Shown: one piece after another, positions 34,056-45,461 of the stretch
Layout: each line of letters opens with the position of its first letter
Numbering within the stretch: the first letter of the stretch is position 1
Assembly: GCF_027595985.1 (NCBI RefSeq)
Contig: NC_073305.1
Span: 104,343,535 to 104,407,534 of the forward strand
Length of the DNA: 64,000 bases
Origin: Sorex araneus
Lineage: Eukaryota > Chordata > Mammalia > Eulipotyphla > Soricidae
Reading direction: 5' to 3'
Made by a program: the position numbers and the translations under genes
The notes under the pieces: model-generated
Told to the model about the DNA's origin: nothing
The model's database searches: none
What the model saw: only the letters and a program-made list of their open reading frames with translations

Positions 34056-35620
34056 TTCTACTGTTGAAAATAATTTGTTCATGTAGTTGTTAAGAACATT
34101 TGATGATAAAACTGGGAGGCTCTGGTAGATTTCACCACATACAAAAGAATGCTCTTGTTCATGTTTTATTTTCATCATCACTATTTACAACTCAACAAAA
34201 ATGACATCTAATCCAATTGTTTAAAGTTACAATGAAAAACTTTAGACATTAACTGAAAAGAATGCAAGTTTAAAACCTTATGAGATGAAGTAAGAACACA
34301 GTGCCCCATGACTTAAGTCATTAACAATGATAGCTTGCTAATTTTTACCCAGAGAGGCATGAGGAAGAGGCTGTGGAATTGCAGCTGACATCATCTGACT
34401 TTTTGAAGAAACTCTTTGACTGCCTTGCTAAGAAAAGAGAGTTGTGGGAGGAACAGGGAGAGAGACCAGTTAGGAGGCTCTTACTCCTATGCTTTTCCTT
34501 CCTTTCCACTTATGCCATGCCTGCATTTCTCTACTTTCTCTTTTAAGAGGCAAAAAAAATTCCAGAGAAGCAGAATCAGTAGCCTGGCAGAACGGTCAGA
34601 GTCAGGAGTGAGTTCGTGGGACACGCAAAGCCTTCCTCATGGTCTCAAATGTACCATTGAGTTTTCACATCTGGGAAAATAACAGGGTCATTCCCCCTCC
34701 AGCAGCCTGGAGAGCTAAGGACACCTGTGTTTGTGTCCATTACCTCTCACCTGCTAAGCCAGGGTCAGAGGTTAATGAAGTCCCCTCCCCCTGCCAATCA
34801 TCATATGGTATTTCTATTTTCATGTTTAGTTAAGAGTCTACAGCCATTCAACGGAGAAAATAACACTTTGGTGTTTTCAGATTTGTCCAAACCCTTGGAG
34901 CTGTGGTCCCAGTCTGAATAAACAAGCTGCTTGTCCTCTCCTTTTTGCTTTCCTGCACATTCTCTTTGGAGAAGTCATTTTGACTTTTCACTTCCCTCCA
35001 CTGTACCTGCTAGTTTAGTTCAAAATCAATTGATGTGCCAGAGAGACAACATTAAATAAAATCAGATGCCTTGGAGGGCTCCGTGTTGATCCCTCTCTTG
35101 AACACTATCTGAGTGCAGCACATCAGGAGTTCTTGGTGTCATGGTTTGTTTCCTTGTGGGACACACCTTCCTGTGCTGCTTTTGAGCTCCGATTGTCCTC
35201 CTTTTATTTCAGTCCAATCGAAGACTTCTTTCAGTGCTCCTTTCCCGTCTGCTCTTTCTCCCCCTTCAGGGACACAGAAGGTTTTTGTTCCCATAAAATC
35301 CCATTTTCACAAAGGCTCTAGGAGAACTTTCTCCTTGGGGAACACACGGCAGATGCTTCTGAAAGTATTTTCTCTCTGGTGTATTGTAGTTTATAAGCCT
35401 CTATGTGATAAGGCAGGAACGTGGGCCAGTCTATTTTCTCTAAACTTGTGGATGGATAGTTTATTGTATTTTGCTTAACAGATGCTGTAATATCATTTTT
35501 GTCCCTGGGTTCTTGGAATTTTCCCACAAACTAAAAGACCTGGAGTCTTTCCATCATTACACCACAGGAGCACCAGCCTGTGATCCACTGGAAGGGTCTG
35601 TCTATCCTTATCCAGGCTGC
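34056..35620. other. Intronic DNA
   Basis: No exon or young repeat is recognised. Several T- and CT-rich plus-strand ORFs (for example 35113-35478) are incidental. Confidence 0.4.
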
Positions 35621-37216
35621 AGCAAAACAACTCTTTTTTTGCAATTTTTAAATTATTTTTTTTATTAGTGAATCACTATGAGCTACAGTTACAAACTTGT
35701 CAACTTTCATGTTTGCATTTTGTTTATATCCCTCCACCAGTGCCCAGTCCCCTCCACCAATGTTCCCAGTATCCCTCCCACCCTCCCACCCCATCCCCCA
35801 CTGCCCCACCCCACCTCTGTGGCAGGGCATTACCCCTTGTTATCTCTCTCTCTCCTTTTGGGTGTTATGGTTTGCAACAGAGGCACTATGTGGCCATCGT
35901 GTTTAGTCTATATTCTATTTTCAGAGTGCATCTCCCATCCCGTATAGGTCCTCAAACCACACTTTACCTGGTGTTCCCTTCTCTATGCGAGCTGCCCCTT
36001 CCTCCAGCATGTGGGGCCAGCTTCCAAGACTTGGAGCCAACCTTCTGGTACTTATCTCTACTATTATTGGGTGTTAGTCTCCTATTCTGTTATTTAATTT
36101 TATATTCCACAGATGAGTGCAATCTTTCTCTGTCTGTCTCTCTCTTTCTGACTCATTTCACTTAGCATGATACTTTCCATGTTGATCCACATATATGCAA
36201 AGGTTATGACTTCATCTTTTCTAACAGCAGCATAGTATTCCATTGTGTAGATGTACCAAAGTTTCTTTAACCAGTCATCCGTTCTCGGGCACTCAGGTTT
36301 TTTCCAGATTCTGGCTATTGTAAACAGTGCTGCAATGGACATTCGAGTGCAGATGTCATTTTGACAGTACTTTTTTGCCTCTCCAGGATATATTCCCAGG
36401 AGTGGTATTGCTGGGTCAAATGGGAGCTCAATTTTTAATTTTTTGAGGAGCGACCATACTGTTTTCCAAAAGGGCTGAACCAGTCGGCATTCCCACCAGC
36501 AGTGTAGGAGGGTCCCTTTTTCCCCACATCCATGCCAACAGTGGTTGCTTTTGTTCTTTTGGGTGTGTGCCATTCTCTGTGGTGTGAGGTGGTATCTCAT
36601 AGATGCAACCCCAAATATATGATCATCTGATCTTTGATAAGGGAGCAAGAAATGTGAAGTGGAGCAAAGAAAGCCTCTTCAACAAATGGTGCTGGCATAA
36701 TTGGACAACCACATGCAAAAAAATGGGCTTAGACCTCGACCTAACACCATGCACAAAAGTCAGACCAAAATGGATTAAAGACCTCAACATCAGACCACAA
36801 TTCATAAGGTACATTGAAGACAAGGTCGGAAATATCCTCCATGATATTGAAGCCAAAGGTATCTTCAAAGATGACATGAAACTAAGCAATCAAATAGAAA
36901 CAGAAATAAACAAATGGGACTATATTAAACTAAGAAGCTTCTCCACTGCAAAATATACAGTGACCAAAATACAAAGGCAATTAACAGAATGGGAAAGGAT
37001 ATTCACCCAATACCCATCAGATAAGGGGCTGATATCAAGGATATACAAGGCATTGGTTGGAATCTACAAGAAGAAAACTCCCAACCCCATCAAAAAATGG
37101 GGGATGGAAATGAACAGAAACTTTCTCAAGGTAGAAATACAAATGGCAAAAAGGCACATGAAAAAATGCTCTTCATCACTTATCATCAGAGAGATGCAGA
37201 TCAAAGCAAAACAACT
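35621..37216. mobile_element. Twin-primed (5'-inverted) L1 with 12-bp TSD
   Basis: Left part 35633-36600 is antisense L1: poly-T, 3' UTR, then the ORF2 end ('TRMSIAALFTIARIWKKPEC', '[16 protein letters not shown]'). At 36600/36601 orientation flips, and 36601-37204 is sense ORF2 ('[20 protein letters not shown]' through 'KKCSSSLIIREMQIK'). The sense part stops just where the antisense part begins in ORF2, so together they form one continuous L1 segment. Exact agcaaaacaact repeats flank it (35621-35632; 37205-37216). Confidence 0.93.
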
Positions 37217-38687
37217 ATTGCAAGATGAAGTGTCAAAGGTTGAGTGGAGTTTAAGATCTTAAAGCTGGATCTTCCTGATGCCTTCAGTCTTTTGTTCTAT
37301 ACCATCCTGCACTATGTCTACTGGAAGTGATGAAACACGGTGTCTAGTAGAATCTGAGTTTTGTCTCCCAGTCATCCTAAGGTTGCTGACCAGTATCTCA
37401 AAACTAATCACAGGCTCTCAGTTTTTCTGTTGAATGTTGTACCGTGAGGTGTTTGACTGTTGGGAGGAAAATTTCAGGCAACTCCTGCCTGCCCAGCCTC
37501 TAGAATAGTTATTCATGTTGAAAGGATTAGGTTAGAACAATGGTATGTGAAATGCACTCAGAACTGAGGCTGGGAATCAGGATGGGGGTCTTAACTCTGT
37601 TCTTTACCAAAGCAGTCCTGACTAAAAATATCACTTCACTTTTTTTTCTTTTATCACTTCCAATGTTTCCTATGCCAGAGCTCCTAGAACTTTACCTGAC
37701 AAGCGAATTACCTTGCAATTTTACTTAAATGCAGATTACAAGAGCAAGTGCTATACAAGATCTGAATACTTGCCTTTTTAACAGGTCCCTAAGCGATGGT
37801 GAAAACTGCTGGTCTCTGGACAGCACTTTGAGTTGCTGAACTAAGATTCCATCATTCATCTGAAAATTATACATTACTGTGAGAGAAAGATCTAGCTTTT
37901 AATATTTGGGTTTGAGTAAATAAAGGAAGCAGAATAGAGAATAGAGAAGGAAGAAAAAAAGGGAGAGATATGAACTGGGGGGGTGGTTAGAAAAAAATTG
38001 AATTTTTCTTTATTTGTGTAGAAGTGCAGTGTTCAATCAGGGAAAGTATCAGAAACAAACTTGCCTCTTTTGCATCCATGTGTTGGAATGAACATGTTTC
38101 TGATTCTGCCACAGAGCTTTGAATATTTTTCCTTGTGTTTCTTTAAGTTCTGGGAAATGAAATAGCTCAATACTCCATTCGATTTGCAGAATGTGGGAGC
38201 TTTCTCCCTGAAGGTTGAAAGATGTCAACACATAATTTTGTAAAAGCAGCTATGAGAACAATAAGTGGGTTACTCTGTCAAAAGAACACCACTTTGTAGC
38301 TGAGTCTCATTTCTTGTTTCTCTGTGAACCAATTTGTTAGACTTAAGAAACCCAAGCTGATGAATAGTAAAATTTTATTTCACCCAGGGGCATCCATAAA
38401 GATAATGGACTGTCATTGCCTGTGGGAAGGAAAAACAGTGGTTTGTTTCATCTAGAGATGCAGGAATAAGAAGCAAACCTAATCAAGAGCAAAGTGCTAA
38501 GAATAAAATTCAGAGCCAAAACTTTGTTTTCAGCAATAGTCTAGAAATACCTACTACAAATTCTGTATGTGAATGTAGTAAAGAGTAAGAAGTAACATGA
38601 AAACAGTTAGCCATAGTCATACTCATTGTGATGCATGTATTCTATGGTCTTCTGACAGTGTAAACACAATAAAGATTTAACCATTGT
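37217..38687. other. Intronic DNA
   Basis: Nothing recognised. Confidence 0.45.
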
Positions 38688-38959
38688 AATTATCTGACCT
38701 GGGCTGGAGTGATAGCAAAGAGGGTAGGGCATTTGCCTTGCATGCAGTCGACCCGGGTTTGATCTCTCCGATCCGCTTGGAGAGCCCGGCAAGCTACCAA
38801 GAGTATCTCATCCGCATGGCAGAACCTGGCAAGCTCCCTGTGGCGTATTCATTATGCCAAAAACAGTAACAATAAATCTCACAATGGAAACCTTACTGGT
38901 GCCTGCTGGAGCAAATCGATGAGCAATGGGATGACAGTGACAGTGACAATTATCTGACC
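38688..38959 (+). mobile_element. Long RTE-tailed SINE with 12-bp TSD
   Basis: Complete copy (38700-38947): head 'gggctggagtgatagc', B box 'gacccgggtttgatc', body, tail 'gagcaaatcgatgagcaatg', terminal tgacagtgacag repeats. Exact aattatctgacc flanks it (38688-38699; 38948-38959). Confidence 0.95.
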
Positions 38960-39128
38960 AGTGTGTAGACATATTGATAGTGAAAAATTTTCACAGATCA
39001 CTATTTTTTTCTCAGAATATGCAATGGCTTCTTAGCTTTTGTATTTATCAATAAGCATGTACTGAGAAACTTACATACAGAGGTATTGTGCTAAAACCTT
39101 GGGATAATAAAAGATATCTTAAGATATG

Positions 39129-39325
39129 GGCTTGATTTCCTTTTTTTTTGGGTGGGGGTTCACACCCAGCGATGCTCAGGGGTTACTCCTGGCTCTGCAC
39201 TCAGAATTACTCCTGGCGGTGCTGGTGGGACCATATGGGATGCCGGGGATCAAACCCAGGTTGGCCGCGTGCAAGGCAAATGCCCTACCCGATGTACTAC
39301 AGCTCCAGCCCAGGCTTGATTTTCT
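39129..39325 (-). mobile_element. Short A-tailed SINE with 13-bp TSD
   Basis: Antisense copy (39142-39312) with ggcttgatttcct and ggcttgattttct on its two sides (one mismatch). Confidence 0.9.
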
Positions 39326-40530
39326 ATAACTAGAGACTATAATCTAGACTCAGTACTTGGCATCTGTTTGTGGAAGTGAATTCTGAAACTAAGCAAATAT
39401 CTCTATACTTACACATAAAATCAGACCTTGATATTGTGAATTATACCTCAAAAACCCAGAAAGAATTTCCCAGATAAATTCAACATTTGCACATCATATA
39501 TATGTAAATAACTAAGTTGTCGATAGTATGTTGGTATGTTGGAAATGGCTTGTAATAATGAGAGAGATCTCACAAATTAGATTCAAAATCAGCTGGTTCT
39601 AGTTTATTGAGGCTTTGACCATTCTCTTTGCAATAGAAGCAAACATCTAATGTGACCCAGTCCAAAATTAAATCTCAACTCTTCAACTTTTATAGGTAAT
39701 TGAGGTTAGGTTTCAGCTAGACAAAATTCATCACACTATTTGGAGCCACCTGAGGAAGTTTGATGTGGTTTTGTCGTTGTCGTACTTTGTTTAAAGAGGA
39801 AACCATGGGAACTTTTTCATTCCTGACAAGTGAATGACAAGGACAGTCACTGATGGCTGTGGTGTGACTGAAGTTCCCAGTGGTTTCCAGGAATGTGAAA
39901 ATCCTGTGATGTTGTCTTGCAGTTGAAACTACCTAGTTACTCTGCTGGAAATCACAGTAAGTGTGTTGCAAGTCCCAGGAGGAGTGCTGTATATTTTGTT
40001 AACCTTAGTTAATCTGCAGTTTCTCTGCACTCAGATGTAACTCTAGGTTTCTACGCTTCAGAAGATTTTGCTGAGCCAGTAATAAACAACTTAACCTTAT
40101 CAAGAAGGGAGAGAGGGTCTAGCTTGTATGTTGATTTGATTAAAAAAATCACATTATAAATAGTTTGCACAAATTCCTGATGATGTAGTTAATTCTGTGC
40201 CTCTTCATATAACATTAAAATTCACTACTGGACTTCAGCAAAAATAAAGCAGGTGAAATCAGATGCCCACAATTTCAGCATGACAAATTATATGCTTTAA
40301 TGGACCTAAGCTCCTCGGGAAAATATTTTAAACCTAAGAATATATATCTCTTTACCATAGAGTGGAATGTTTATTCATCATTATGTTCAGAATAGTTGGC
40401 TGGAATTTTACAGTTCTCAGGGCTGAATAAGAGACTCTGTGATTTTTGTGATGAAAATAGCTTATGGATGAATGGAAGGCAAAGGGTAAAAAAAAAAAAG
40501 AGAGTGTGCAGATTTCTACTCTTCCCTTAC
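39326..40530. other. Intronic DNA
   Basis: Nothing recognised; it lies just downstream of the IMPG1 exon at 40531-40767. Confidence 0.45.
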
Positions 40531-40767
40531 CTCTCAGTCTCTAATAAGCCTGAATACTGACTAAAATTTTTGTTTCATGGATACCTGTGGACAGACTTTA
40601 AACCCTGCTGGGAAAAAAATCAGATCTTTTTATTCAATGGCTTGTCAAATGGAATACTAGTTTTGTGCTTGAAATTTTGCTTAGTTTTGCAGGATTTTCA
40701 GCTGTTTCGATTTTTAGGGCATTGTCTATGTCTTTAGTTTCAGAATGGTATATTTTAGTGGTAATAT
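40531..40767 (-). pseudogene. IMPG1: IMPG1 exon (stop codon and two insertions)
   Basis: Acceptor 'ctctcttttacag' precedes ATATTACC at 40767; donor GAGAG|gtaagg ends it at 40531. The exon starts in phase 1 and reads DITTKIYHSETKDIDN then ... VFHLTSH, collinear residue for residue with IMPG1 from Asp23. IYHSETKDIDN is identical to human as I recall it. Lesions: TGA at 40634-40636, where the family has Arg67; seven T at 40613-40619, where the family reading (SAFFP) needs six; and two extra A near 40563-40572. The net length is 237 bp against 234 expected, which agrees with +1 and +2. After the insertions, 'FKVCPQVSMKQ' and the exon end are still recognisable. Splice sites are intact. Confidence 0.93.
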
Positions 40768-41435
40768 CTGTAAAAGAGAGATTGATTTCCCAGTAAACAG
40801 GTACACTTATATGAAATATGTGGAGGGAATACACCAAAAATTTAAATCTTCTGGTTTATGTAAGTTATACAGCTGCCAAGCATTATATTGCAATGACAAG
40901 GCATTTTCAGAAATAAGTAAATAGTATAATGAGCTGATCAAGGATATTTTTTGAAAAACCTATGTCTCAATCTTGCTTCACGAACTGCCAAATATTGAAA
41001 CCATTTCCCACACATCTCTCTAAAAATCACTCCCCACTTAGCACTCAAACCTCCCAAGAGATGCCTCTTTTGATAGATATTATAATTCAGGCAGGGAATG
41101 ATATAGCTTTGTGGTACCCAGAGGTGTACTCTTGAGGAAGTTGAGTGCTTCTAAAACCTAGGGGGAAATATGCAATAAAACAACCTTCCTCTTTATTAGC
41201 ACTAGGATTTCTGTACGGGTAGGGCTCAGAGGGTAACCATCTGGTTAAAAGTGAGTTGGGGCAAGGACATGTGAGAATTGCATTTACAGAACTAGCTTAA
41301 GGGCTGGTGAGAGGAAGAAGGATGAAGGAAGGGCAAAGAGTGGAAGTTGACAAAGGTTTAATTCCCAAAGTCATTTTATCTTCGTGGCTCTACAATGTCT
41401 GTTAGAAGTTGCTCTAAATTTCATTTTTAAAATTT

Positions 41436-41701
41436 AAAATTTAATCATTTTTTTGAAATTTAAAAAATTTATTTATTTTTTAATTAGTGAATCACCGTGA
41501 GGGTACAGTTACAGATTTATACATTTTTGTGCTCATGTTTCCCTTGTACAAAGTTCGAGAACCCATCCCTTCACCAGTGCCCATTATCCACCACAAATAA
41601 ACCCAGCATCCCTCCCACCCCCCCAATCCCATCTCCCCCACCCCACCTGCCACTGTGGCAGGGTATTCCCTTTTGTTCTCTCTCTCTAAAATTTTATCAT
41701 T
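41436..41701 (-). mobile_element. L1 3' end with TSD
   Basis: Antisense L1 3' end (41450-41687). Flanks aaaatttaatcatt and aaaattttatcatt form a 14-bp TSD with one mismatch. Confidence 0.9.
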
Positions 41702-41704
41702 ATT

Positions 41705-41946
41705 TTTCATAGGGGTTATCAAAGCAGTGCTAGGAATGGGGATCAGGAGTTAATCTGAGGGATTCTTTGCCCAGCAGTGACCCTGACCAAATGTGCTCAG
41801 CCTGGTAGTGTGGATGCTTGGGGCAATCAGGACCACACCTGTTAGTGCTTTCAGGGGGAAGCATAGTGTTTCCTGTGGTGCTGAGGATGGAACTCGGGAC
41901 CTTACATAAGTCAGGCAGGTTCTCTAATTGAGTTAACGCCCTGACC
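41705..41946 (-). mobile_element. Old long-bodied SINE
   Basis: Antisense, diverged: 'ggtgctgaggatggaactcg' then a degenerate head 'gttaacgccctgaccct'. An older tRNA-SINE subfamily. Confidence 0.55.
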
Positions 41947-42029
41947 CTGAATTGTATTTTTAACTCTCTAGGCCTTTCATAATAATAAGGCACATTCACT
42001 AAGCTATTTCTTTTTCTTTATATTTTGTT

Positions 42030-42183
42030 TTGGGGCCACATGCAGCATTTCTCTGAGCTTTCTCCTAACTCTGCGCTCAGGGATTATTTCTGGAGGTACG
42101 TGGAGGTGGGGTCCATGTGTGGTGCCAGGAAATTAACCACATGTAGGCTAGGCAAGAACCTAACCTTCTGTCTTTTTCTGGCC
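42030..42183 (-). mobile_element. Old SINE
   Basis: Antisense: 'ttttggggccacatgcagca' through 'tctttttctggccc'. Diverged copy of the short type. Confidence 0.65.
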
Positions 42184-42824
42184 CTTTATTTTGAAATTTC
42201 AAATGTGTTATATCATTACCACAAAAACCCTATTGTAGTGATGAAATAGATACATTTTTTCTCAGTTTGCCAGGTTGTTGGGTACCGAGACTTGTCTGTC
42301 AGAGCTTGTTAACAATGTGGATGAGTCAGATTCTTCCACCCTCTATCTCTCCTTTAGCCATGTTTCCACTTAAGAAAGATGCTATTTATGGACAATCAGG
42401 ACCACTCATTATGGCCCTTAAGGACCCATAGGCCTGTGGCTTATATAGCTTTATATTCCCATTTCACTCAAGCAGCTTCCAAATTCCTATCTTCAGAAAG
42501 TAGGTGTAAACAAGGGACTCAAGAAGAAATCCAAGCAGGCTGGTTGCAGAGCAATTCATATCTTGCTGCAAAGCATAGAAGTCTTTCCTTTATTCTGGGA
42601 GGATGAAGAAAATTTTAGTGGAAATACAAATTCTGTGTTACTTCAGGAATCTCAGAGTATTCTATTGGTCTAAGCAATGAAATTTTTTAAAATGGCATAC
42701 AATGTGTTTATTTCTTACATCTATATATTGCAATACAGTTAACATTGTGGCTTTAGCTAACACCTCTGTCATATTAACATCATTCCCTTTATAAGTAGGT
42801 CTTGACAGGCTAGATACTCTGTAT
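42184..42824. other. Unique DNA
   Basis: No recognisable gene or repeat. Confidence 0.4.
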
Positions 42825-43670
42825 TTTTTTAAATTTTTATTTTCATAAGGTTGTTCACGGAGCTGGAGCGATAGCACAGCGGTAGGGCGTTCGCCTTTCA
42901 CACTGCCGACCCATGTTCGATTCCTCTGCCCCTCTCGGAGAGCCCAGCAAGCTACCGAGAGTATCGTGCCCGTAGGGCAGAGCCTGGCAAGCTACCCGTG
43001 GCGTGTTGGATTTGCCAAAAACAGTAACAAATAAGTCTCACAATCAAGAGACGTTTCTGGTGCCTGCTCGAACAAATCGATGAGCAACGGGATGACATTG
43101 ACAAGGTTGTTCACATTGATTACATTCAATATTTCAATACTAATCCTACCACCATTACACCTTCCCACCACCATTATTTTGAATTTTGCCACCAATGTTC
43201 AAGTCTGCCTGCCATAGGCAGATGTCAGATGATTTATTTTCTATTGCTTATTATGAATATCACGAGAGGTCCTGGAATTCTAATATTGTAAGTGATTTGG
43301 GTCTGGAGACATCCCTGTAGGGAGATAATCCATTTTGAGATTAATTTCTGAGTCTCTGAATCAAGTGACACACTTAAATATGGCCTGAAGGCAGTTCGTG
43401 GGCATGACAGCTAGGACCTTGAGGGGGCAGGGAAACAAGAAGGGACAAACTGTCCCTGCCACTGCTACGTGGCCTGGAGTCTTCAGTCCCTGCTCCCAAA
43501 TACTTGGGTTTTCCTTCTGGAAGTTTGTGGCCACCAGGGGTTCATCTGGAATGGGCGGAGAGGGGACACCTGCTCCATCTGAGGTGCCCTGTGAAATTGG
43601 CTCGGCAGGGGTCTGGAGAAATCTCTGATGAGCTCATGTCACTGCTGAGTCTCTCAAGCAATTAAACATT
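42825..43670 (-). mobile_element. Older L1 3' UTR, host of a nested SINE
   Basis: The L1 3' UTR in antisense resumes at 43115 with 'attgattacattcaatattt' and runs through the inner segment 'gacacctgctccatctgagg'. A young SINE (42859-43102) is inserted near its 3' end. Confidence 0.8.
42847..43114 (+). mobile_element. Long RTE-tailed SINE with 12-bp TSD
   Basis: Near-consensus copy (42859-43102): head 'ggagctggagcgatagcaca', body 'gagagcccagcaagctaccg', tail 'caaatcgatgagcaacggga'. Exact aaggttgttcac flanks it (42847-42858; 43103-43114). Confidence 0.96.
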
Positions 43671-43816
43671 CTTAGGAAAATCCAGGATGGAAGAAAACAT
43701 AAATATTAATAGGATAATGCAGCCATACACTGAAACAATAAACCATCATGTCCAAATAGAACATGGGCACGAGCACTTTGGAAGGTCTTCAGGTGATTCT
43801 AATATGCAGATAGAGT

Positions 43817-44765
43817 TGGGGAAAAGAAGAGCCAAAAATAAAGCGGTTGATCCACTTTCTAAGGAAGATTGGAATGACATGAAAACACCAGCAATATTTA
43901 ATATAAGAAATATTGGGAAAATGCTAGTCATGAGAACACAAGTGACCAGAATTTTATCTGATAACATCAAAGGTTGTGTATTTGAAGTGAGCCTCACTGA
44001 TCTGCAGAATGATGAAGTTGCACTTAGTAAATTTAAGCTAATCATGGACAATGGACAGAGCAAAAACTGCCTGACATTTTTGTGCCATAGATCTCACCCA
44101 TGACTAACGGTGTTACATGGTCAAAAATGACCACAATTTTTTGGTAGCCTGTATTGATGTCAAGAGTTCTGATGGTTGTTTAATTTTCTATTTTGTGTTG
44201 GTTTAACTAAGACACAAAAATCTGATTAGAAAGACTTCTTATGAACTTTTAGATTCATCACTAGCAAGTCTGCCAGATATGTAAGATGATGGAAACAATG
44301 ACCCAAGAGAAGCAGACAAATAAAAGAGGTCAATAAATTGATTCCAGACAGGACTGATCATCAAATAGAAAAGACTCGGAGTCTATTTACACAGTGATAT
44401 CTCTGTTAGAAAAGTAAAGATGCTGAAGAAGCTCATTTTAATTGGAAAAGCTCATGAAACTTTATGGTAAGGTAGTATTTTTGGGAAAGTTACTGGAAAT
44501 AAGACAGATGCTAAAGTTAAATGAACTGATTAATTTGCTCGAGCAGGCACCAGTAACGTCTCCATTGTGAGACTTGTTAATGTTTTTTTGCATATTGAAT
44601 GTGCCACGGGTAGCTTGCCAGGCTCTGCTGTGTGGCGAGATACTCTTGGTAGCTTGCCGGGCTCTCCAAGAGGGGTGGAGGAATCGAACCTTGGTCGACT
44701 GTGTGCAAGGCAAGCACCCTATGAGCCACCAGTCCAAGGATCTATTTAAAATTCAGACTTGGTGA
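43817..44765 (+). pseudogene. RPS3A: RPS3A processed pseudogene, split by a SINE
   Basis: Intronless copy of the ribosomal protein eS1 (RPS3A) message. It starts near codon 13 ('[20 protein letters not shown]') and continues '[12 protein letters not shown]', '[20 protein letters not shown]', then in shifting frames through nucleotide matches to the rest of the gene ('gaccatgg'-like Met region, 'gtcaataaattgattccaga', 'gttagaaaagtaaagatgct'). The last codons (YEPPVQ.S, stop) and the first 3' UTR bases lie at 44720-44765, beyond a SINE at 44531-44719. Many stops and indels; the 5' end is missing. It was made by L1-mediated retroposition and has no role in translation. The upstream ATG at 43687 belongs to unrelated sequence. 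Confidence 0.93.
44531..44719 (-). mobile_element. RTE-tailed SINE inside RPS3A pseudogene
   Basis: Antisense long SINE lacking both its terminal tgacag repeats and the first part of its tRNA head. It sits between ...gaactgat and atgagccacc of the pseudogene. Missing ends and no clear TSD suggest truncation plus later loss. Confidence 0.85.
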
Positions 44766-44769
44766 CAAA

Positions 44770-44930
44770 GATTTTTTAAAAAAATTTGGGCCACCCTGGT
44801 GCATACTCTTGGCTCTACACTCAGGGATCACTCCTGGTGGGGCTTAGGTTGAAGTACCAGGGATTCAACCTGAATTGGCTGTGTGCAAGGCAAGCACCCT
44901 ACCTGCTGTATTGTTGCTCTGACCACCACA
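44770..44930 (-). mobile_element. Older short SINE
   Basis: Antisense, directly after the RPS3A 3' UTR remnant: 'aaatttgggccaccctggtg' to 'ctgtattgttgctctgacca'. Confidence 0.75.
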
Positions 44931-45461
44931 AAGTTTTGTCTGTGAAAAAATAAGAATCAAGTCAACCAATCTCAAACTGGCTTAAGTAATAAAAAAGTTA
45001 TTAACTCAGCCAGAAGCTAAATGTATGGAATGTCTGGTAAAAATGGAGCTCTGGCTACATCCTTCTGACATTCTTTTTTTTTTCTCTACTTCGTCTCTAC
45101 ATACAGCATTATCTGTAAGCTGACTCCCACCAAGTTAGTCTTCTTTGCCCTTATATGGGTCCAAAATAACCTTTCTTTAAAGTGTGGTCTAGTTAAAGCC
45201 TGTTCTTGGACCAATTCTAGGTGCCAAGAGATGTGTCAGAACCATTGGTTTGAGCTAAGTGGTCACAGGGTAGGTGGCTGGGATTGCCTAGAGTGGCCTT
45301 TCCTAACAGTGGAGGTAGAGTTTACTTCCTGAGTCAGATTGGATTCGTGTCTGGCAAAATAAAAGGAGTTATTGAACACTGGAGCAAAGTGCACAATGGC
45401 ATTTGGAACTAGATAAGCAGTCATTGCTGCCTCCTAAAGTTAGTTAAGATGGAAATTTTAG

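Larger units (their letters stand above)
12932..40767 (-). pseudogene. IMPG1: IMPG1 locus (partial, disabled)
   Basis: Five separated minus-strand segments match consecutive parts of IMPG1 (also called SPACR), in the right order and mostly with canonical splice sites. IMPG1 is a secreted retinal matrix protein that binds hyaluronan around photoreceptor outer segments and carries SEA domains. The window covers roughly from the residue after the signal peptide (about 23) to the start of the first SEA domain. The signal-peptide exon, one expected exon between 29209 and 17089, and everything after the first SEA exon were not found. Every exon except the 29-bp one contains a defect: a stop, frameshifts, a microsatellite or a lost donor. 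Introns are filled with L1, RTE and SINE insertions. I know the family sequence from memory of the human protein. I infer loss of function; assembly indels could explain some but not all lesions. Confidence 0.8.

Noticed and set aside
36603..37262. 219-codon plus-strand ORF as a host gene
   Set aside because: It is L1 ORF2 sequence from the inverted half of a twin-primed insertion; the last codons read into flanking DNA.
42859..42925. tRNA gene
   Set aside because: A- and B-box-like words are present, but they are the head of a SINE flanked by a 12-bp TSD. The same head recurs many times and does not fold as a complete tRNA.
43687..44103. 138-codon plus-strand ORF as a real gene
   Set aside because: Its second half is a decayed RPS3A copy and its first half is unrelated upstream sequence; it is a chance fusion.
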